From: Aalborgiella sp031424795 | Lineage (GTDB): Bacteria > Pseudomonadota > Gammaproteobacteria > Burkholderiales > Burkholderiaceae_C | DNA length: 15,684 nucleotides | Direction: 5' to 3' | Assembly (NCBI GenBank): GCA_031424795.1 | Contig: JANPIC010000144.1 | Location: forward strand, 1-15,684 | Part shown: one piece after another, positions 1 through 6,590 of the stretch | How the letters are laid out: the number at the start of each line of letters is the position of its first letter | Numbering within the stretch: the first letter of the stretch is position 1 | Position numbers and translations under genes: made by a program | Notes under the pieces: generated by a model | Seen by the model: only the letters and a program-made list of their open reading frames with translations | What the model was told of the DNA's origin: nothing | Databases searched by the model: none

Positions 1-348
1 GCCGACGAATTTATTGACAACTGTGCTATCAAAAGATGAGCGATAACCACCCAGCATTTTCGAGCCAGCGGTGCTGGGGAAGTCTTTGGTGACAAAAATG
101 TCTTTGTGGGCGATGGGCACACCGGTGAGCGCTGACACATCACCTGCAGCAATCCGAGCATCTGCAGCTTTGGCTTGACTCAAGCTGAATTCGTCATTGA
201 ACGCCAAATAAGCACCCAAGTTGTCTGCTGCGTGGGAGCGGTCTAAAAAATGCTGGGTGACTTCGACGGAAGAAACGTCTTTGGCACGCAAACTGGCAGC
301 CAGTTGCGCGACGGTTAAATCATGAAGATGTGAGGAAATTGGGGACAT
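1..348 (-). CDS. gatA: Asp-tRNA(Asn)/Glu-tRNA(Gln) amidotransferase subunit A, N-terminal part (cut by window edge)
   Basis: GatA is the amidase subunit of GatCAB, which releases ammonia from glutamine and passes it to GatB to convert Glu-tRNA(Gln) or Asp-tRNA(Asn) to the amidated form. The first 116 codons are visible, with no stop before the window edge. The protein begins MSPISSHLHDLTVAQL and contains PIAHKDIF; Lys82 matches the conserved catalytic lysine of the amidase Ser-cisSer-Lys triad. This is followed by a GSKMLGGY segment typical of amidases. The two catalytic serines should lie outside the window. The ATG at 346-348 fits the family N-terminus and lies 27 nt after the gatC stop, so the two genes form an operon. 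The 5' truncation is only of the window, not of the gene. Confidence 0.95.
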   Translation of the reverse strand, partial: MSPISSHLHDLTVAQLAASLRAKDVSSVEVTQHFLDRSHAADNLGAYLAFNDEFSLSQAKAADARIAAGDVSALTGVPIAHKDIFVTKDFPSTAGSKMLGGYRSSFDSTVVNKFVG

Positions 349-375
349 AGTCGGACTTCAATCGCTGATTTATTT

Positions 376-675
376 TTATTCGATGACTTTTGGCACGAGA
401 AACAGGCCATTTTCAACCGCCGGGGCTGTTCGCTGGTTGGCTTCTCGGTTGTTGGGTTCGCTGGCAATGTCGTCGCGCAGACGCAGGGACATGGTTTGGA
501 TGGTGTCCAGCGGATGCGCCAAAGGTTCTATGCCGGTGGTGTCCACGGCGCGCATTTTTTCCACAATGTTGAAGAAATCGTTGGTTTGAACGAGCAAACG
601 TGCGCTTTCATCGGGGCTGAGCTCAAGGCGAGCCAAATTGGCGATTCGGGCAATATCTTGGGAGTTTAAGGACAT
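376..675 (-). CDS. gatC: Asp-tRNA(Asn)/Glu-tRNA(Gln) amidotransferase subunit C
   Basis: GatC is the small subunit of the GatCAB amidotransferase; in known structures it wraps around the GatA-GatB interface and stabilises the complex. The 99-residue product has the family's usual length. It starts with the helical segment DIARIANLARLELS, has the central PLAHPLD motif, and ends with the GLFLVPKVIE tail that is nearly invariant in GatC. It is the first gene of a gatC-gatA unit, and gatB would be expected downstream of gatA beyond the window. The ribosome binding site is weak: no AGGAGG-like sequence precedes the ATG at 673-675. A perfect TATAAT lies about 40 nt upstream on the same strand. Confidence 0.97.
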   Translation of the reverse strand: MSLNSQDIARIANLARLELSPDESARLLVQTNDFFNIVEKMRAVDTTGIEPLAHPLDTIQTMSLRLRDDIASEPNNREANQRTAPAVENGLFLVPKVIE

Positions 676-692
676 AGTGAGGGCGAGTGAAG

Positions 693-707
693 TGGGCTAG
701 CAGCCCA
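693..707 (-). other. Hairpin at the expected 5' end of the gatC mRNA
   Basis: TGGGCT and AGCCCA form a perfect 6-bp stem around a 3-nt loop. It begins at about the transcription start predicted from the TATAAT box. Such 5'-terminal stems can protect a message from decay, or the palindrome could be a protein-binding site. Only the inverted repeat is directly seen. Confidence 0.4.
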
Positions 708-714
708 GAACAAA

Positions 715-743
715 ATTATACAAATTAGAGCGTGAAATCGGGA
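715..743 (-). promoter_or_regulatory. Probable sigma-70 promoter for gatCA
   Basis: Read on the minus strand, positions 720-715 spell a perfect TATAAT -10 hexamer, preceded by TTTG. The -35 region expected about 17 nt upstream (738-743) reads TCCCGA and is poor, so the promoter would depend mostly on its -10 box. Transcription would start near 708, giving a leader of about 33 nt before gatC. This is inferred from spacing and sequence only. Confidence 0.5.
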
Positions 744-816
744 GTTTTCACTGCGGATACGGTATTATCCTGTGTTTAGCGGCTGGATTGTGCAGATTTG
801 CACGATTTTGATGCTA

Positions 817-846
817 TTGCCCCATTTTGACAGTCGGATATATAAG
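817..846 (+). promoter_or_regulatory. Candidate promoter for the mreBCD-mrdA operon
   Basis: A -35-like TTGCCC (817-822) and a -10-like TATAAG (841-846) are separated by 18 nt. This would start transcription near 853, about 40 nt before the mreB ATG. A consensus TTGACA at 827-832 lies too close to this -10 and has no good -10 box of its own 17 nt downstream. An inverted repeat GTGCA-GATT-TGCAC (790-803) sits just upstream and could be an operator. All of this is inference from sequence pattern. Confidence 0.4.
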
Positions 847-892
847 CGGTGCTGCCTTGCGGCTGGCACGTGCTTCTGAGGAATTTTTAATT

Positions 893-1936
893 ATGTTCGG
901 ATCTTTTCGTCGCTATTTTGCGACTGACTTGGCTATCGATTTAGGTACAGCCAATACACTCATTGTTGCGCGCGACAAGGGTATCGTCCTCGACGAACCT
1001 TCTGTTGTTGCCATTCGCCACGAAGGTGGCCCCCACGGCAAAAAGGTGATTCAAGCGGTTGGCCGTGAAGCCAAGGCCATGTTGGGCAAAGTCCCTGGCA
1101 ATATCGAAGCCATTCGCCCGATGAAAGACGGCGTGATTGCCGACTTTGTGATCACCGAGCAGATGATCAAGCAGTTCATCAAAATGGTGCACCCGCGCAG
1201 CTTTTTCACCCCCAGCCCGCGCATCATCATCTGCGTGCCCTGCGGTTCAACCCAGGTCGAGCGCCGTGCGATCAAAGACGCGGCTGAAGCGGCTGGCGCA
1301 TCGACGGTTTATTTGATTGAAGAACCGATGGCTGCGGCGATTGGTGCCGGTTTGCCCGTCTCTGAAGCCAGCGGCTCCATGGTGGTGGACATTGGCGGCG
1401 GCACGACCGAAGTTGGCGTGATTTCGCTCGGCGGCATGGTCTACAAAGGCAGTGTGCGCGTGGGTGGCGACAAGTTTGACGAAGCCATCATCAACTACAT
1501 CCGCCGCAACTACGGCATGTTGATTGGTGAACCTACGGCTGAAAATATCAAAAAAACCATAGGCTCGGCCTTCCCGGGCAGCGAAGTGCGCGAAATGGAA
1601 GTCCGTGGTCGCAACTTGGCCGAAGGCGTGCCACGCAGCTTCACCATTTCCAGCAACGAAGTGCTGGAAGCGCTGACCGACCCGCTGAACAACATCGTCT
1701 CAGCAGTGAAAAATGCGTTGGAGCAAACTCCGCCTGAATTAGGTGCCGATATTGCCGAGCGCGGCATGATGCTGACCGGTGGCGGCGCGTTGTTGCGCGA
1801 CTTGAACCGTTTGCTGTCTGAAGAAACCGGCTTGCCAGTTTTCGTCGCCGAAGACCCGTTGACCTGCGTGGTGCGCGGCTGCGGCATTGCTTTGGATCGC
1901 ATGGATCGCTTAGGAAGCATCTTCACTTCGGAGTGA
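893..1936 (+). CDS. mreB: Rod shape-determining protein MreB (bacterial actin)
   Basis: MreB polymerises on the inner face of the cytoplasmic membrane and guides lateral cell-wall synthesis by the elongasome. The start chosen is the ATG at 893, giving MFGSFRRYF and 347 residues, the usual length. It is preceded by GAGGAA at 878-883 with 9-nt spacing. An in-frame TTG at 827 would add 22 residues that do not resemble the family and would overlap the candidate promoter. The actin-fold motifs are present: AIDLGTANT (phosphate 1), MVVDIGGGTTEVGV (phosphate 2) and MMLTGGGALL (adenosine). The N-terminal FRRYF segment is consistent with the membrane-binding end of Gram-negative MreB. It is the first gene of mreB-mreC-mreD-mrdA. 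Confidence 0.98.
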   Translation: MFGSFRRYFATDLAIDLGTANTLIVARDKGIVLDEPSVVAIRHEGGPHGKKVIQAVGREAKAMLGKVPGNIEAIRPMKDGVIADFVITEQMIKQFIKMVHPRSFFTPSPRIIICVPCGSTQVERRAIKDAAEAAGASTVYLIEEPMAAAIGAGLPVSEASGSMVVDIGGGTTEVGVISLGGMVYKGSVRVGGDKFDEAIINYIRRNYGMLIGEPTAENIKKTIGSAFPGSEVREMEVRGRNLAEGVPRSFTISSNEVLEALTDPLNNIVSAVKNALEQTPPELGADIAERGMMLTGGGALLRDLNRLLSEETGLPVFVAEDPLTCVVRGCGIALDRMDRLGSIFTSE

Positions 1937-1981
1937 TGCTTAAGATTGGTGCTTACCTAAATGCATGCGTAGGCTAGCCTT

Positions 1982-2902
1982 ATGCCATACGGTTCGCTAG
2001 ACAGAACACCACCGCCCTTTTTCAAACAAGGGCCTACATCGCTCTCGAAACTACTCTTACTAGGTGCGCTGGCGCTTTTTTTGATGGTGGCCGACAAGCG
2101 GTTTGAAGTTGGCAAAATTGTTCGCATCAGTTTGGCAACCGTGCTTAACCCTGTTGCGAACGTCGTCCTCCGGCCGGTGGCAGGCGTGCAGGATAGTTTT
2201 GAATATCTTGATACGCTCAACAGCGTTAAATTGTCTGAGCAAGAAGCCCATAAAAAACTTTTGCTGTTGTCCCAGCGTGCCAACCAAGTGGAAACACTGG
2301 CATTGGAAAACTCACGTTTGCGCCAACTGCTAAGTTTGAAAGAAACCCTGTCCACACCTGCGCAAGCTGCTGAAGTTTTGTACGATGCCATGGACCCGTA
2401 TTCGCGCAAAATCATCGTCAACAGGGGCAGTGTGCATGCAGTGCAACTTGGCTCACCCGTGATTGATGAGCTAGGCGTTTTAGGACAGGTTGTACGGGTA
2501 TTTCCACTGACCAGTGAAGTGGCCTTGATCATTGACCGCGAACAGACAACGCCCGTACTCAACACCCGCACAGGTGTGCGTAGTGTGGCGTATGGCAACC
2601 CTTCAGCGAACGGCGATGTGCTGGAGCTACGATTTATATCGGGTAATGCAGATGTTTTAGCGGGTGATGTGTTGACCACCAGCGGTGTGGATGGCGTTTA
2701 CCCGGCAGGACTGCTGGTTGCAAAAATTGAAAAAGTGGAACGCCGCGCCGATTCTGGTTTTGCAAAAATCATTTGCACACCAAAAGCCAATGTGTTGGGT
2801 GCAAAGCATGTGATGATTTTGAATCCGCTGAGCACTGTCGACACACCAAGACCCGCTGAAAACATCCCTGCTGTACCCAGCAAACGGGGAGCTAAAAAAT
2901 GA
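1982..2902 (+). CDS. mreC: Rod shape-determining protein MreC
   Basis: MreC is a bitopic inner-membrane protein whose periplasmic part dimerises and binds and activates PBP2, linking it to cytoplasmic MreB. The 306-residue product has a short cytoplasmic N-terminus, one hydrophobic segment at about residues 22-37 (LSKLLLLGALALFLMV), a predicted coiled coil at about 65-112, and the C-terminal beta-rich region with NRGS and TTSGVDGVYPAGL motifs typical of MreC. The gap after mreB is 45 nt and carries a perfect palindrome AGGCTAGCCT at 1971-1980 directly before the ATG. The Shine-Dalgarno sequence is weak. The stop overlaps the mreD start by 4 nt, so translation of the two is probably coupled. 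Confidence 0.96.
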   Translation: MPYGSLDRTPPPFFKQGPTSLSKLLLLGALALFLMVADKRFEVGKIVRISLATVLNPVANVVLRPVAGVQDSFEYLDTLNSVKLSEQEAHKKLLLLSQRANQVETLALENSRLRQLLSLKETLSTPAQAAEVLYDAMDPYSRKIIVNRGSVHAVQLGSPVIDELGVLGQVVRVFPLTSEVALIIDREQTTPVLNTRTGVRSVAYGNPSANGDVLELRFISGNADVLAGDVLTTSGVDGVYPAGLLVAKIEKVERRADSGFAKIICTPKANVLGAKHVMILNPLSTVDTPRPAENIPAVPSKRGAKK

Positions 2903-3417
2903 TCATGCCACGCGGCCAGCAGTTGCTTCTGCCCGTCAACGCTTTCTTCATGTGGGGCAGTTTGCTTGCGGCTCTGCTGTTCACCATGCTGCCGTTCGGT
3001 CGTACGCCTTGGATGCCTGATGTCATAGCTTTGGTACTGGTGTTTTGGAGCATCCACCAGCCACACCGAATTGGCATGCTTTCAGCTTTTTTCATGGGTT
3101 TACTCGTCGATGTGCATCAATCATCCATGTTGGGGCAGCATGCTTTAGCCTACACCGTTCTGAGTTTTTTAGCTCTCACAATTCACCGCCGCTTGGTTTG
3201 GTATACCGTTTTTTCACAGGCGATCCAAATTCTGCCATTGTTTGCGCTGTCGCACGCTATTGAATTGATTGTGAGGCTCATTGCTGGCGGCGTGTTTCCT
3301 GGGTATTCGTTGGCGTTTGCACCCCTGCTTGAAGCCATGCTGTGGCCTCTTGCCAGTGTTGTCTTGTTTGCGCCGCAGAGGCGTGCACCTGACCGTGATG
3401 CGCACCGGCCACTTTAG
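2899..3417 (+). CDS. mreD: Rod shape-determining protein MreD
   Basis: MreD is an integral inner-membrane component of the elongasome that works with MreC. The 172-residue product is strongly hydrophobic with about five membrane segments and carries family-like stretches such as LPFGRTPWMPDVIALVLVFW and the GLLVDV region. The start ATG overlaps the mreC stop in an ATGA arrangement (2899-2902); a second in-frame ATG two codons later is also possible. The C-terminus is basic and probably cytoplasmic. The next gene, mrdA, begins about 14 to 41 nt downstream depending on its start. Confidence 0.94.
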   Translation: MIMPRGQQLLLPVNAFFMWGSLLAALLFTMLPFGRTPWMPDVIALVLVFWSIHQPHRIGMLSAFFMGLLVDVHQSSMLGQHALAYTVLSFLALTIHRRLVWYTVFSQAIQILPLFALSHAIELIVRLIAGGVFPGYSLAFAPLLEAMLWPLASVVLFAPQRRAPDRDAHRPL

Positions 3418-3458
3418 CATCTGTCGAATGTGTGCAAAACAAGGACATAAACCAAGCC

Positions 3459-5510
3459 ATGTCTGAATTAAGAAACGTTCAAGCTGATTTATCGCGCTTT
3501 CGCAGCCGCGTGCTGGTGGCGGGCTTGTTGGTTTGTTTCGCGTTTATTTTACTAGCCTCTAGACTTGTTTATTTGCAAATATTCAGGCATGACGACTTAC
3601 TTGAGCAAGCTGACAACAACCGAATTACTGCTGTACCAGTGGTGCCGAACCGTGGATTGATTTTGGATAGAAATGGCGTTGTTGTTGCGACCAACTACTC
3701 TGCCTACACGCTAGAAATCACGCCGTCTAAGGTGGCCAATTTGGATCAGGTCATAGAAGATTTATCGCGTTTGATTGAGGTTCATCCGCGCGATAAAAAA
3801 CGGCTTAAAAAACTGCTGGAAGAGTCCAAAGGCTTAGAGTCTTTGCCGCTTCGTACACGTTTGACAGATGAAGAAGTTGCAAAATTTTCTGCTCAACGTT
3901 TTCGCTTTCCTGGCGTAGAAGTCAAAGCGCGTTTGTATCGTAACTACCCCTACGGCGAAACAGCGAGCCATGTGATTGGCTACATTGGTCGCATCAACCA
4001 GACCGACAAAGAAAAGCTGGAAGAATCCGAAGACGACGGCAATTACCGTGGCACGGATTACATGGGCAAACTCGGCGTTGAGCAAAGTTTCGAGAAGAAA
4101 CTGCATGGGATCACAGGGGTTGAGGATTTAGAAACGTCAGCGGGTGGACGCGCTGTACGCAAACTGGCGAGCAGCCCTGCAACACCAGGTGACACCATCA
4201 TGTTGTCGATCGACATGAAGCTGCAAAAAATGATTGAAGACATGTTTGGCGACAGACGCGGTGCAGTTGTGGCGCTAGACCCCAAATCAGGTGAAGTTTT
4301 AGCCTTTGTCAGCAAACCCACGTTTGACCCGAATTTGTTTGTTGAAGGCATTGATTCTGAGAGCTGGAAAGAACTCAGTGAATCAATAGACAAACCGTTG
4401 TTAAATCGCGCTTTACGCGGCACGTATCCGCCAGGCTCCACCTACAAGCCTTTCATGGCGATGGCGGCATTGCAAAGTGGCAAGCGCTCAGCTAGCACCG
4501 TCATCAACGATGCAGGCTCATGGACCTTTGGTGGTCACACATTTCGAAGCCATGGCGACGGTGGCTTGGGCGCTGTGGACATGTACCGTAGCATCGTCAA
4601 ATCAAGCAATGTGTACTACTACTCCTTAGCCAATGAGCTGGGTGTCGATGCCATGCATGACTTCATGAAACCCTTAGGCTTCGGACAACTTACTGGCATT
4701 GATGTGAATGGCGAAGTGCGTGGCGTGCTACCCAGTACTGACTGGAAGCGTAATGCCTACAAACGGACAGAACAGAAAAAATGGTACGCTGGCGAAACCA
4801 TATCATTGGGCATCGGCCAAGGGTATAACAACTTTACGATGCTGCAACTTGCGCAAGCGACATCCACCTTGGCCAATGGCGGCTACAAATACAAGCCAAA
4901 GCTCGTCATAGCGACTCAAGATGCGGTCACACGTACCAAGCAGGCCGTGCCATCTGTAGCGCCTGAAAACCTTGGTTTTTTACCTGAAAACGTTGCTATT
5001 GTTCGCAATGCCATGGTCGGCGTGACAAAAGAAGGCACATCCGTGCGCTCATTCACAGGTGCTGGCTACGTCAGCGCCGGCAAAACCGGTACGGCGCAGG
5101 CTGTGGGCATAGGTAAAAACGAAAAGTATGATGCGCGTCGTATTGACGAACACCAGCGTGACCATGCTTTGTACATTGCTTTTGCACCGGCAGATGATCC
5201 CAAGATTGCTTTAGCCATCGTGGTTGAAAACGCTGGTTTTGGCTCGGACAGTGCAGCCCCCATAACGCGACGTATTTTTGACTATTGGTTGCTGAACCAA
5301 TACCCCAGCTTGGAAGATATGGCATCGTTGCAGAGCGGCAAAGGCGGCGCACCGATTGGCAAACCTAGAATGGCGGCAGAAGTGCCTTTGGTGCCAACCG
5401 CGCAAACCGTCATGGATGCCCCTGCAGAAGCGCCCACTACGAACTCTGTTGTCGCCAATACGAGCAAGTTGAAATTAATTTCAAAGCCCTTAGAAATCAA
5501 AAAAAATTGA
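3459..5510 (+). CDS. mrdA: Penicillin-binding protein 2 (elongation-specific transpeptidase)
   Basis: PBP2 cross-links peptidoglycan during cell elongation and acts in the periplasm, anchored by one N-terminal membrane helix (about residues 19-38, VLVAGLLVCFAFILLASRL). A pedestal domain leads into the transpeptidase domain. The active-site motifs are complete: STYK at 327-330 (nucleophile Ser327), SSN at 382-384 and KTG at 542-544. I chose the ATG at 3459 (MSELRNVQADLSRF), with AAGGA at 3441-3445, although the spacing is long. An in-frame GTG at 3432 would add nine residues and lacks a better ribosome site. The 683-residue length exceeds the E. coli protein (633) mainly because of a C-terminal tail of about 65 residues, rich in Ala, Pro and Thr and ending in a basic LKLISKPLEIKKN. 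rodA does not follow; the next gene is convergent. Confidence 0.96.
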   Translation: MSELRNVQADLSRFRSRVLVAGLLVCFAFILLASRLVYLQIFRHDDLLEQADNNRITAVPVVPNRGLILDRNGVVVATNYSAYTLEITPSKVANLDQVIEDLSRLIEVHPRDKKRLKKLLEESKGLESLPLRTRLTDEEVAKFSAQRFRFPGVEVKARLYRNYPYGETASHVIGYIGRINQTDKEKLEESEDDGNYRGTDYMGKLGVEQSFEKKLHGITGVEDLETSAGGRAVRKLASSPATPGDTIMLSIDMKLQKMIEDMFGDRRGAVVALDPKSGEVLAFVSKPTFDPNLFVEGIDSESWKELSESIDKPLLNRALRGTYPPGSTYKPFMAMAALQSGKRSASTVINDAGSWTFGGHTFRSHGDGGLGAVDMYRSIVKSSNVYYYSLANELGVDAMHDFMKPLGFGQLTGIDVNGEVRGVLPSTDWKRNAYKRTEQKKWYAGETISLGIGQGYNNFTMLQLAQATSTLANGGYKYKPKLVIATQDAVTRTKQAVPSVAPENLGFLPENVAIVRNAMVGVTKEGTSVRSFTGAGYVSAGKTGTAQAVGIGKNEKYDARRIDEHQRDHALYIAFAPADDPKIALAIVVENAGFGSDSAAPITRRIFDYWLLNQYPSLEDMASLQSGKGGAPIGKPRMAAEVPLVPTAQTVMDAPAEAPTTNSVVANTSKLKLISKPLEIKKN

Positions 5511-5578
5511 TTTAAAAATAACTCTAGCCGGTATATTTATTACCCAAACAGCTATTTATTTTATAGCATATTTTTAAA
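5511..5578. repeat. AT-rich intergenic repeat, copy 1, flanked by a 10-bp inverted repeat
   Basis: The core 5524-5568 aligns without gaps to 9964-10008 with 36 of 45 positions identical. Shared parts include CTA(G/A)CCGG, TATTTAT, AGCTATT and TATAGCA. The core contains GCTAT(7 nt)ATAGC, a potential small stem-loop. Copy 1 alone is enclosed by perfect 10-bp arms: TTTAAAAATA at 5511-5520 and TATTTTTAAA at 5569-5578. It fills the gap between the convergent mrdA and TSUP genes, and its right end lies inside the TSUP coding sequence and supplies the stop codon. It may act as a weak bidirectional transcription end or be a mobile-repeat remnant; neither is shown. Confidence 0.7.
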
Positions 5579-6328
5579 GTATGCATCGTAACTGGTCTTA
5601 CAAATCAGGGCGCTGACGACCACTATAAACATCACCCGTACAAAACCTGCGCCATGCTTCATCGCCAAGCGAGCGCCCCATACGCTGCCAATCACGTTGG
5701 CGATCGCCATGGGTAATGCCAAATGCCACCAGACAAAGCCTTTGGATACAAACAACAGCAAAGCCGCCAAGTTTGACGTGGTGTTGATCAACTTGGCGGA
5801 GACTGAGGCATTCAAAAAGTCATACCCCAGCCAACGCACAAAGATAAACACCAAAAAGCTACCCGTCCCTGGGCCAAAAAATCCGTCATAAAAACCAATC
5901 ACCAAGCCCACCAAAGCGGTGGCCCACATTTCTAAAGTGCCGGTAAAACGCGGCTCATGTCGGTGGCCTAAATCTTTTTTAGCCAAGGTGTACAGCAGTA
6001 TGCCCAACAAGATAGCGGGCAAGCTTTTGCGCAAAAAGTCTGGCGACACGACGGTGACGAGCCAAGCTCCTAAAAACGAACCTAAAAACGCCAACGCGAT
6101 GCCTGGCAGCACGACACGCCAGCGAATGTCTACCCGGCTGCTGTACTGCCAGGCGGCAAACGCTGATCCCCAGACGGAAGCGCCCTTGTTCGTTCCTAGT
6201 AAAGTTGCAGGCATTGCCGTAGGGTAAACGGCAAACAAAGCAGGCACCAAAATCAAACCCCCACCTCCCACAACAGCATCTACAAAGCCTGCCATCAGCG
6301 AGGCTAGCGTTACGATAAATATGTCCAT
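5561..6328 (-). CDS. TSUP family membrane permease (TauE/SafE-like)
   Basis: This is a small inner-membrane transporter of the TauE/SafE (TSUP) family, whose studied members move sulfite, sulfoacetate or related small anions; the substrate here cannot be read from the sequence. The 255-residue product has about seven or eight hydrophobic segments and the two glycine-rich repeat motifs of the family: FVDAVVGGGGLILVPALF near the N-terminus and GFYDGFFGPGTGSFLVF in the middle. The start is the ATG at 6326-6328 (MDIFIVTLASLMAG). An in-frame ATG at 6499 would add 57 residues that are not family-like and read through a terminator hairpin, so I reject it. The Shine-Dalgarno sequence is weak. The last codons and stop fall in repeat copy 1. 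It lies downstream of the iol operon on the same strand but is probably transcribed separately. Confidence 0.88.
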   Translation of the reverse strand: MDIFIVTLASLMAGFVDAVVGGGGLILVPALFAVYPTAMPATLLGTNKGASVWGSAFAAWQYSSRVDIRWRVVLPGIALAFLGSFLGAWLVTVVSPDFLRKSLPAILLGILLYTLAKKDLGHRHEPRFTGTLEMWATALVGLVIGFYDGFFGPGTGSFLVFIFVRWLGYDFLNASVSAKLINTTSNLAALLLFVSKGFVWWHLALPMAIANVIGSVWGARLAMKHGAGFVRVMFIVVVSALICKTSYDAYFKNML

Positions 6329-6346
6329 ACTCAGTATTGTGCAGGC

Positions 6347-6373
6347 AAAAAAAAGCACCGGCGCTGCCAGTGC
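6347..6373 (-). terminator. Rho-independent terminator for the iol/GMC transcript (or attenuator of the TSUP gene)
   Basis: On the minus strand GCACTGGC and GCCGGTGC pair over 8 bp (one G-U pair) around an AGC loop at 6373-6355, followed by eight T residues (6354-6347). This is a textbook intrinsic terminator for minus-strand transcription and lies about 218 nt after the GMC stop. Read on the plus strand the stem has one mismatch (C-A), but is also flanked by a run of T, so it could work more weakly in that direction. Its T-run ends 18 nt before the TSUP ATG. Confidence 0.75.
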
Positions 6374-6590
6374 TTTTTGATGCCCTAGAACTTCTAAAAT
6401 TTTAGTATTCAGGTGCTTTTTAAACTGTCCCCTTCCCTCCTCGTGGTAGTGGCTGCAAGTAGACCAATTGTGTTGGCACTTACCCACTAACGATGGCAAT
6501 AATTTAACCGCTCCGGCAAGCTGCTCGTATTAGGAGTTTCCCGCGTTTTCATCGATTTTTTGCGCTAATCAGCCTTTTGGTCCACCTTCA
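6374..6590. other. Intergenic region between the TSUP and GMC genes
   Basis: About 217 bp without a supported gene. It contains a perfect 12-bp palindrome CTAAAATTTTAG (6394-6405), a purine-rich stretch on the minus strand (GAGGAGGGAAGGGG, about 6429-6442) resembling a ribosome site but with no start codon behind it, and a second copy of GTGCTTTTT (6413-6421) matching one arm of the terminator. A TSUP promoter upstream of the hairpin is possible, but I see no convincing -35/-10 pair. Confidence 0.5.

Noticed and set aside
827..892. Upstream TTG start for mreB adding 22 residues
   Set aside because: The added residues do not match MreB, they overlap the candidate promoter, and the ATG at 893 has a good GAGGAA site and gives the family's exact length.
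3432..3458. GTG start for mrdA at 3432
   Set aside because: Nine extra residues with no better ribosome site; the ATG at 3459 starts with MSELRNV, which fits related PBP2 proteins. The choice is not certain.
6416..6433. Sequence TAAACTGTCCCC resembling ends of REP elements linked to RAYT transposases
   Set aside because: A single short match from memory, no paired inverted copy and no transposase gene nearby.
6429..6442. Strong Shine-Dalgarno-like purine run on the minus strand, suggesting a small gene
   Set aside because: No ATG, GTG or TTG at a proper distance opens a credible reading frame; treated as non-coding.
6329..6499. 57-residue N-terminal extension of the TSUP protein from an ATG at 6499
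   Set aside because: It is read through the terminator hairpin, is not hydrophobic or family-like at its start, and the ATG at 6328 gives a normal 255-residue TSUP protein.
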